A stretch of 14,993 nt of DNA from assembly GCA_013365365.1 (NCBI GenBank), contig JABVXU010000921.1:1-14993 (forward strand), written 5' to 3'. A program made the translations under genes and the position numbers. Under the pieces are notes generated by a model. That model was not told where the DNA came from. It did no database searches and was given only the letters and a program-made list of their open reading frames with translations. The stretch is from Cruorifilaria tuberocauda. Taxonomy: Eukaryota > Nematoda > Chromadorea > Rhabditida > Onchocercidae. This document shows positions 7,041 through 14,993 of this stretch, one piece after another; the first letter of the stretch is position 1; the number at the start of each line of letters is the position of its first letter.

Positions 7041-7900
7041 GAAACTTCATTAAACCTATTTTATGTATAATCAATATGCATATAACATTTAGCCTTAATA
7101 ATTTATGTTTTATTAATTAGCTTATCGAAGATAGCAATATGAAAAGTTATATTTTAATTATAATTTAAAATGAAATAATAAAAACTGACATATATGAAAT
7201 GCTAATTACTAATTGTGATCGTTTAATCCTGAAATCCATCGATTTCGATCATTTTATGGATAATATTAAAACTATTAAAGTGATTAAATCAAATTACAAA
7301 AAACAAAGAGATGAAATATTAAAATTTTTTATTTCATTTTTTATTAGAGTATATTTGTTATATTTGATTTGTTAATTGATATATTTTAAACTTTTTCAAA
7401 AAAAAAAAACAAATTAAACTCACTGAGTTAAATTTTCATTACGAAAAACGAATTCGGCTACTTTTTTAAAGTTATAAAAAGTTAATTTATTTGAAATTTT
7501 ATGGAATTAAAATAAACTTTTTCAATTAAATAACATTTATCATCTATTTATTATTATTATTACTGTTAAGAGTGAAATATTGATTTTATCGGTACGAAAT
7601 GAAATTCATATCGATGTAATAAATATTGATTTTAAATATTGATCTATTAAATGTATTAAATATTAAATATTAAATATTGATTCATTAAATTTTTCAAGTT
7701 TAAATATTAGGTTTTAGCATTAAAAAACGAAATTGAATTCATTTCAAAATGTATTTTATCATTTGATTTTAATTAATATTTGAGTGAAACTACAAATTAA
7801 TTTTAACATAAAATCAAATATTTTGTAATAATATCGCAAATTTGCATGCTAATTATTTGTCCAATAATTCATACATTCTAAGCTGCTAAGCTATTTTCCA
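7041..7900. other. AT-rich non-coding stretch
   Basis: Contains a run of short ATTAAATATTAAAT-type repeats (about 7620-7690). Nothing else was recognised. Confidence 0.6.
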
Positions 7901-7901
7901 C

Positions 7902-7933
7902 TTTCAGGTTTACCTATTGAGGTAAACCTGAAA
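7902..7933. repeat. Perfect 14-bp inverted repeat with 4-nt loop
   Basis: TTTCAGGTTTACCT (7902-7915) and AGGTAAACCTGAAA (7920-7933) are exact reverse complements around ATTG. Each arm reads TTTCAG/GT on its own strand, so it looks like an acceptor joined to a donor on both strands. Confidence 0.95.
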
Positions 7934-8080
7934 TATAAAAGCTAGCTGATAAAATAATTGCTTACTTTTCAATCTCTGAAAGATAGAAATTGAATATGTA
8001 TGAATCAAAGTAGAGGTGTGTGAATTATCAAATTAACCGTATCAGGTCTTTATATGATAATGCAATCGAATGTTAAGTAT

Positions 8081-8312
8081 TTAACTGATAACATAACTCT
8101 GATAAGAGAAATGTTTAACTGATAACATAACTCTGATAAGAGAAATTTAAGACTGATAATATTAAGTGTTTAACTGATAACATAACTCTGATAAGAGAAA
8201 TTTAAGCCTGATAATATTAAGTGTTTAACTGATAACATAACTCTCGAGAAATTTAAAATTGATAATGTTAAGTATTTAACTGATAACATAACTTTGATAG
8301 GAGAAATCTAAG
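8081..8312. repeat. ~55-bp minisatellite rich in TGATAA motifs
   Basis: The anchor TTAACTGATAACATAACT begins at 8081, 8115, 8170, 8225 and 8276 (spacings 34, 55, 55, 51). The unit also carries CTCTGATAAGAG and an ACTGATAAT segment. About eleven TGATAA words occur in roughly 230 bp. One unit has lost its TGATAAG (CTCTCGAG instead). Confidence 0.93.
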
Positions 8313-9810
8313 ACATCAATTAATGCTTTCCTAATAATTTTCCCATATCTTGCTGATTTTTTATTTTTGAAACGAAAAATCGTTTTAAATCAATTTCTTT
8401 GTTATACTATTTAAGCGTTGCTTAAAAACTTTTATCATTTGTCATCTAACTTTTATCCACGCTGAAGAGATAAAATTCATTTATCAATGAAAAAACATTT
8501 AATTTCGTCTATTTCTAATTAAATTCTTTTCACTTAAAAATTACGAAAGAATTAAATAAATGAAAAACAGAGAAATAATAAAATGAAAAGAGAGAGTTAA
8601 TTTAGAGAGAGACAAGAAGTCAAAAGAAATGTTTTAGGTGAGAGGAAAAGTTAAGGTAAACTGTTTGTTGATTAGAAGTGACAAGAAGAAATTTCTCTTT
8701 AATAATAGCTAATATTTCATTGGAATAAACTCTTGATGTTATGCTAATTTAATTAGCATATGCAGGAAGAAGTAAGCGATCAATAAATATTTCACGAAAT
8801 TTAGATAAAACTAAATTTAAGAATGAAAAAGTTTCATCAAATCTTATCAAACACTGATATCATCTATCAAATCTTTCAATCATTGCTTATCACATTGAAA
8901 TACATTTGAATAATTTTATTTCAATCAATATTAATAAGTAAGTATGATGATAATCATTAGATATTTACTTATTCCATAACAAAGTCAGTTTAGTTTCATG
9001 CATTTATTCTATTAATTCAAGAAATTATATAGGATGTTTAAAGTGAATAATATTTTACATTTAAAAAATTTACTGATAAGAGTGAATGATTGGAAAGATA
9101 AGGCGAGAAATTTGTTAAATTTAATATATTAAATAATCTTTTACTTTAAATAATACTACTTTACTTTAAATAACAACTTTGAAAGATTTAAATAACATTA
9201 CTTTTACATTACTTCAAATAAGTCTAAAAAAAATTTTTATCATTTAATTTTCAATTCATTTCAATTGGAAATCAAAGTTGTTCAAGTTCATATGATTGTA
9301 TTATCAATTACTTATAACGATGATATGATAAGTAAAACTTAGAAAGATTTATATACAAATGAGATTTATGATCTAAAAAATTTTTTATAATTAAAATTGC
9401 TAAAGTTTCAATAATAGCATTAAAAAAAGTTGATTTACTTAAGGAGAAATGAAGTTTGTTCAAATTTGTAATAATGCAACAAAGTAAGCTAATCTCCTCA
9501 ATGCGCCACTTCCGAATTATTTTCAATTAACAGGTTTATATGATTATTCAGGTTTATCTGATTTTATCAATAATTGATAAAATTTATAGCAATATGATAA
9601 GTGAGATTTATAAGGATTTGAAAATTTCCTATAATTAAAAGTTGAAAATTAAAAATTTGAAATGAAAAGATGATAGAGATAATTTTAAATATTATTAAAA
9701 AATTTTTTTATCAACTAAACACGACTAAAAAAATGATAAGAAATGATGAGAATTGATAAGATAATAAGTAATCAATGCAAAAGAAATATAAATATCAGCG
9801 TATCATTTCA
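8313..9810. other. AT-rich non-coding stretch
   Basis: No gene supported. It holds a perfect 23-bp palindrome at 9561-9583 (11-bp arms around one A) and two related segments near 9320-9405 and 9590-9650 sharing ATGATAAGT, GAGATTTAT and TATAATTAAAA. The minus-strand open frame at 9308-9526 (72 codons) has AT-driven composition and no family resemblance. Confidence 0.6.
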
Positions 9811-9977
9811 CCTTATCATATCACTTCGTTTTAATCAGTAATCAAATTAATTTCAATTTATATCATTTCCAATTAGTTTTTCTCGCTATGCCATGTGACA
9901 TTAATGATAACTAATTGGAAATGGTATAAATTTGAAATTGATTTGATTACTGATTAGAAAGAAGTGATATGATAAGG
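9811..9977. mobile_element. 167-bp foldback element (MITE-like hairpin)
   Basis: The left arm (9811-9878) starts CCTTATCATATCACTTC and ends CCAATTAGTT. The right arm (9909-9977) is its reverse complement with roughly five differences and one extra base. The loop is 30 nt (9879-9908). Such near-complete foldback is typical of miniature inverted-repeat elements, though a non-coding RNA hairpin is possible. No clear target-site duplication is visible. A partial, diverged copy of the arm (AATCAATAATCAAATCAATTTT) appears near 10163-10184. Confidence 0.6.
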
Positions 9978-10199
9978 AGTACTTGTAGTAATTTTGTATT
10001 TCTGGTATATTAGTAAGATTTGAAATTCTTGTTGGTACGAAATAGCTATTATTATTTGAAAGTTTATGATAAGCTTATGATAGCAATATTGATTAGTGGT
10101 AGCTTTTAGATTAATTAGAAAAAGTTTGAAATTTTCAAAATAAAAATAATTCACTTCCTTTCAATCAATAATCAAATCAATTTTAGTTTAATTATTAAT

Positions 10200-10362
10200 T
10201 AGTTATTATTAATTAATTTTCAGTTTTTTATTTCATCAAACAAATAATTAATTAATTAATTAAAAAACTTTTCATTTCAATAATTATCATTTATTTCATT
10301 GTTAGTCAATTTCCTTAATTATTCAATTATTTCTTCGTTTTTTTCTTTGTTTTTTCTTACTT
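10200..10362. other. TTAATTAA-rich low-complexity stretch
   Basis: AT-only words, including a run of TAAT repeats at about 10245-10262. No gene signal. Confidence 0.6.
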
Positions 10363-10569
10363 ATTGTTTGCTTACTTACTTGTTTGATTTATTACTTTAA
10401 TATTTTAAAAGTAAGTAATTCAGTATTTAGACGTAAATTAATACAGTATTTAGACGTAATCTTACTCTTAAGTAATACAGTATTTAGACTTAATCTTACT
10501 CATTGTTTGCTTACTTTCTTGTTTGATTTATTACTTTAATATTTAAAAAATTTACGTGTAAATACTGTA
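10363..10569. repeat. Duplicated ~60-bp segment at 139-bp spacing
   Basis: ATTGTTTGCTTACTT followed by a GTTTGATTTATTACTTTAATATTT-like segment occurs at 10363 and again at 10502. Each copy leads into members of the CAGTATTTAGACGTAA family. Confidence 0.9.
10421..10493. repeat. CAGTATTTAGACGTAA direct repeats, three copies
   Basis: Copies lie at 10421-10436, 10444-10459 and 10478-10493 (the last with one change). A fourth, related copy forms the right arm of the hairpin at 10549-10595. Confidence 0.92.
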
Positions 10570-10595
10570 AATAATACAGTATTTACACGTAAATT
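10549..10595. repeat. Perfect 21-bp hairpin with 5-nt loop
   Basis: Arm 10549-10569 (begins AATTTACGTGTAAATAC) is the exact reverse complement of 10575-10595 (begins TACAGTATTTACACG), around AATAA. The right arm belongs to the CAGTATTTA-ACGTAA repeat family just to its left, so the hairpin is an inverted pair of that repeat. Confidence 0.97.
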
Positions 10596-12367
10596 CAGCT
10601 TGATAGCTTGATGAAAATAATTTGAAAATAAAAAGTTTACTGTAAGAGTAACTTACTGTAAGTTATTTAGCTTTCTTTGTGCTTAAACTGCTACAGCTCT
10701 GTGGTACTTAAGAATTTATAAACAGGCTAATGAAGTTAAATCAATTAATTTTTTTTTCCATTCAATTTTATGCATATTTTTTATTTACAATAATGTGAGA
10801 TTAAGTGTGAGAAAATTTTCAAATGTAAATAAAGGAAATATCAAAAATATGAAAGGTTAAAAGGTCAGTCAATTAAATGGAATAAATTTATTTCATCGAA
10901 TCTGTTTTTCGAGATTCGGTAATCACGATTAAATCTTAATAATTTAGCTGTGCAAAGTTTCAATTCAATGATTTGAAAAATTTATCATAAAAGTTGGTTA
11001 CCTATCACAAAAGCTTAAGTTTTTAGTTTAATTTAATTTCAATTTTAATTTTTAAGTTTAATTTAATTTAAATCCAAACTTAGCTTATTTAATAAAAATA
11101 AACATGATACAATAAATGATATCATTTGATCGGAGCGTTATCATGATATCAAGAACAATTATCTTTATTATTCACCAAAGTAAATCTAGCCTAAAACAAA
11201 ATGATTTTTTTTACAATAATATTAAATATTTTAGATAATTCTCTTTAAACAATCACAAAATGCTAATTAAACAAACTAACTCTTATAATCATTAATTATA
11301 ATCGTAATTATCAATTGAATTAAAGGAAATAATTCCATTTTTATCAAACTTAATTATTATCAGCATTGATGATAATTTGATATTAAGAGCGATGTAGATT
11401 TTAAGGATAAAATTTTTAATTTAATTTTTACTTATTTTAATTTTATGCTTAGAAGTATTTTTTTTTAACTCCAATCATATTGCAATATTATTCAAAAAAA
11501 TGCCTTTATTTTCCCTGCAACATTGCTAAATACTTAAGTATAACTTTTGCATTAATAGCAAAGTTATGCTAACTGAGTAAGCTAAGCTAAAAGTAACTTT
11601 TTGAGTGTGATGCTTGAAGTAGATTTAGGTCAATTCAAATTGCTAATAAGCTAACATTTTGATGTATTAGCGAAAGCTTTTAACGGAAGGAAATATGAAC
11701 AAATAATGTTATGGCTTTTAAGTATTTTTAAAAAGTAATAAGCAAAATGTTTTTGTTAAAAAGTAAGCGCATATTTTATAAACTTTTCTTTTTTTCTCTC
11801 CTTTCTCTTTCTTTCTTTTTTTTAATTTAACTTTCAAAGTTTAAAATGATCAATGATGTGAATGTGAATTTTAGTTTGAAATTTTTTCATCTAAACATTA
11901 ATTTTTCCCAATGATATATTGCATGAATTGTGTTTCTCTAAAAAAGTTACAAAATACTTGAAAATGAATGTGAGAAATATCAAATATCATGAGATGTAAG
12001 AGATATATATAAAATATCCCGGGATATCCAAGAGCAAATTTAAACACTTCGCGATACATACATGAATGCAATAAAGAGATATCAAAAAGAAAGAAAATTT
12101 AAAAGAAAACTTCCTTAATTTAATTTAATTTAACCTAACTTAATATCTCAACATGTATGAAAGTAATCCTGAGATATCTTGAAATAAGAGAAAGTAAGTT
12201 AAGACAATCCCCAGTGAGATATATGTAAATGTGAAAATATCCGATATTACAATAAGGACATATCCGGATCGATTTAATTAAGAAGTTGTAGATGTTGTAA
12301 GTATAAATTAAAATTTCAATCATGATTCCTTTTTTGATGATGCTTGAATTCGTTGAAATGATTATTA
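10596..12367. other. AT-rich non-coding stretch
   Basis: No gene supported. Visible items are a 7-bp hairpin (CGAATCT/AGATTCG, 10897-10918), a 14-bp palindrome ATATCCCGGGATAT (12014-12027) within a GATATC-rich patch (about 11980-12270), and TTTAA-type runs. The 62-codon minus frame at 12135-12323 has no family resemblance. Confidence 0.6.
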
Positions 12368-12648
12368 GGTTAATTAGATTAATATTTCAGTTCTTAATTA
12401 TCGATTAGACCGATATTTCAATTCTTAATTATCGATTAGATTAATATTTCAATTCTTAATTATCGATTAGACTGATATTCTAATTCTTAATTATCAATTA
12501 CAGTAATATTTTAATTCTTAATTATCAATTAGAGTAATATTTTAATTCTTAGTTATCAATTAGAGTAATATTTTAATTCTTAATTATCAATTAGAGTAAT
12601 ATTTTAATTCTTATTTATCAACTAGACTATCAACTAGACTAATATTTT
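12368..12648. repeat. 31-bp minisatellite, eight exact-period units
   Basis: TAATTATC-type anchors fall at 12395, 12426, 12457, 12488, 12519, 12550, 12581 and 12612, always 31 bp apart, with partial units on both sides. Left units carry TCGATTAGA and right units TCAATTAGAGTAATATT, so the array has two homogenised halves. Confidence 0.96.
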
Positions 12649-13300
12649 TATCAACTTTAAAGAATTAAATTAGCTTTTTAAATATACTCAAATATGAATG
12701 AATCATTTCACCAGACTTGTAAATTTACTTAAGAAGAACGAGGATATTTACTCATATCCTTCAGCTACTTACCTGAAATAAAACCTTTTTAAAAGTTATA
12801 CCTAATTTTTTTAGGTAAAATAAACAATTACTGCATATTGACATTTCTACTGATAACGATAAATTCATTTCATTTCACTGAATAATTGCAAAACTTGAAA
12901 ATTTTAGCAAGAAAAAAGTTATTATTAAATTTTGAAATAATATTTGGAAATTTTTACTGCAAGAGTTACTTTAGAGTTAAGTTATTTCAGGTATATAAGA
13001 GTTAAAGTTATTTTAGGAAAATATAATTTGATTAAATTTGATAAATCGAAATTTGTTTTGATTTGTTATTCGTTGATTTTATCATTAAGATGGATAATCA
13101 TTTCAACAAAATGGTAAATAAAGTGAGCACGAAAAATAAAAATATATATTACTGAATTATTAAAAATTAGCTAATTAATTAATTATCAGCGAAAGTAAAC
13201 AGTTAAATGAATAGCTAATTTATTTGTACGAAAACAAAAATTATAAACATGAATTTAATTTAAAGAAATATGATAGTTACATGTAAACATTTAGAATATG
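12649..13300. other. AT-rich non-coding stretch
   Basis: Only low-complexity A/T sequence was seen. TTTCAGG words near 12985 have no open frame with a donor behind them. Confidence 0.6.
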
Positions 13301-13495
13301 AATTAAATAATTCGATGATTAAAATCAAATTTTTAATTGAATTAAATAATTCGATGATCAAAATCAAATTTTTAATTGAATTAAATAATTCGATGATCAA
13401 AATCAAATTTTTAATTAAATTAAATAATTCAACAATTGAAATCTAATTTTTAATCGAATTAAATAATTCGATAATTGAAACTAAAGTTTTCAATT
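13301..13495. repeat. 39-bp minisatellite, five exact-period units
   Basis: AATTAAATAATTC starts at 13301, 13340, 13379, 13418 and 13457. The first three units are nearly identical (CGATGAT-AAAATCAAATTTTT); the last two carry AATTGAAA variants. Confidence 0.96.
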
Positions 13496-14993
13496 ACATC
13501 ATTCTTTTTCACTGTCATTTATTTTATTTCATCAATAATTTTATGGAATGAATTCTTGAAAACAAAAAAAAAAATAACAAATATTTCACAAAATTGACGA
13601 TAAATTATTTATTCCAACGATTACAAATGATAATAGCAAAATTGATTTATTGATTAGCAGTGATGATTTAAGCGATAATATTTTAACAAAAGATTTTAAA
13701 AATTTGAGAATTCATTATTTCTAATTTATTACCAATTAAATCTTATTGAAAATTGATATCATTGAATTCAAAAGGTTAATTTTTTCTTTGTTTGAAATGT
13801 GAAATTTAAGAATGCGAAAATTTAAAAAAAAAAAAAGATGAAAGAAGAAAGGTCAAAAAAAATTAAGCATGCATGAAACAATTGAAACTTTACAAATGCT
13901 TAAGTAATGGATACACTTAGCTTGAATTAATAATTTAAAATTAAGAGCAAAAGAAAAAATAATTCTTAATTTGAAAATATTTTTTTTTTTTTACTTAAAG
14001 TAATTTTAAAAAGTAACTTACTCAGGTTTGAAGTATGAAAAAAAAATCAATTACTTCTTCATTTCTTTAATTCAAATCAATCAGTCTATCTTTCGTGTGA
14101 ATAGCAATATTATTTATCGTTGAATAAATTAAAATAAATTAGCTAAACCGCTATGCAATTTACATCCTCCATGAGATAATTAAGTTGGATATTTTGAGTA
14201 AGCTTAATTTATTCCATTAAGATAGTGTTTACTTTTTATGTTAGCTTTTATAAAATTTTGGAAATTTATTCAAATGATAATGGATAACTGATAAATGATA
14301 TCTTCATGGAAGGCATCTTTAATTATTTTCTGCTTATCATTGTTATTTAATTTAATTTCATTTGATTGATAATATCATTTGAGTTACCATGAGTATGCAT
14401 TTGAGAAAGATAATTTAATTTTTAAATTTAATTTTAATTTTTTGATAATTTTTAAAAAAATTTAAGAATGAAAAAGAAAATTTTGATAAAGATAATTTAT
14501 CAGGCACAATGTATAATGATAAACTTGAATGAATTACGATAATTAATCAGTTTATCAATCAGGTAAATGATAATTTATAGAGAGTATTATTGATGGATTA
14601 TAGAATTTAATTAAATAATTATGCAATGGCTTTAATGAAATTACTAATTAATAGTTCAAAGGTATTGATTACTGTAGCAATGAAATCATGATTAATGTAA
14701 AATCGATTATAAGAAATACCATTTTCTGCTTTGAAATTTAACTTCACAACTAAATTCACTAAATTTTGTAAAATTTAAATTATCGAATTTTATGCTAATA
14801 ATTCATACTTAACTAAAGTTAATACCTAAATTAAATGCTGAAGAAAACCATAATTCATAATTTTTACCATAATTCTATTATGATAATGCTAATAGTGAGC
14901 GAAAAAAAAAAGATTAACAAATTTTTATGCTTGAAAGAAATTTAGAGGAATCAATCTTGAATTCTTAAAATGTTATGTATCATAATTCTTGCA
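13496..14993. other. AT-rich non-coding stretch to the right edge
   Basis: Poly-A/T runs and scattered TGATAA words. No ORF, exon pair, tRNA or repeat array could be supported. Confidence 0.6.

Noticed and set aside
9308..9526. 72-codon minus-strand frame (MKIIRKWRIEE...)
   Set aside because: It is the longest non-repetitive frame right of 4400, but its composition follows the AT-rich background, no family is recognised, and the frame spans repeat-like segments.
9954..10154. 66-codon minus-strand frame
   Set aside because: It starts beside the foldback element and has AT-driven Ile/Tyr/Asn/Phe content with no motif.
12135..12323. 62-codon minus-strand frame with a CPYC motif
   Set aside because: A single Cys pair in an AT-rich random-looking frame; no family resemblance and no splice support.
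1..14993. tRNA, rRNA, spliced-leader RNA, CRISPR and transposase genes
   Set aside because: Scanned for T-loop words, the nematode SL1 sequence, evenly spaced repeats with unique spacers, and transposase-like frames; none was found. The tandem arrays have no unique spacers.

Overview
The window reads as AT-rich nuclear DNA of a nematode. Splice signals are of the worm type (acceptors ending TTTCAG or TTTGCAG, donors GTAAGT/GTAAGC), exons are tiny, a start codon sits a few bases after a splice acceptor, and minisatellites are dense. The very low G+C (roughly a quarter by eye), simple GA/CT/GAT tracts and spacious non-coding DNA would suit a filarial or other spirurid worm, but the species is an inference.

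Only one gene can be named. It is the 5' end of an unc-80 orthologue on the minus strand, seen as three small coding exons: 1230-1318, then 1031-1079, then 281-400. Together they encode the first 86 residues, and the gene continues off the left edge. UNC-80 is the large scaffold of the NALCN/NCA sodium-leak channel complex. The start codon lies inside the first unit of a 14-unit, 30-bp minisatellite (1305-1715). The splice acceptor just upstream of the ATG is part of the same repeat unit, so the array is built from decayed copies of the gene's own 'acceptor plus start' segment. This is the most unusual thing in the window.

To the right of 1323 everything is upstream of unc-80. A 48% G+C island at 3319-3410 can be read as an extra minus-strand 5' exon that joins unc-80 in frame. 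Beyond it, 3740-4400 is rich in purine and pyrimidine tracts and holds a second G+C-rich patch, which is promoter-like. A plus-strand exon-like segment at 4088-4153 could start a divergent transcript, but no second exon was found for it.

From 4400 to 14993 no gene could be supported. This stretch holds a long GAT microsatellite (5398-5674), a three-copy tandem repeat (about 6540-7040), a GATA-motif minisatellite (8081-8312), a 167-bp foldback element (9811-9977), a repeat family with one 21-bp perfect hairpin (10363-10595), and exact-period 31-bp and 39-bp arrays (about 12368-12648 and 13301-13495). Further perfect or near-perfect hairpins lie at 2411-2468 and 7902-7933. No tRNA, rRNA, CRISPR or recognisable transposase was seen.
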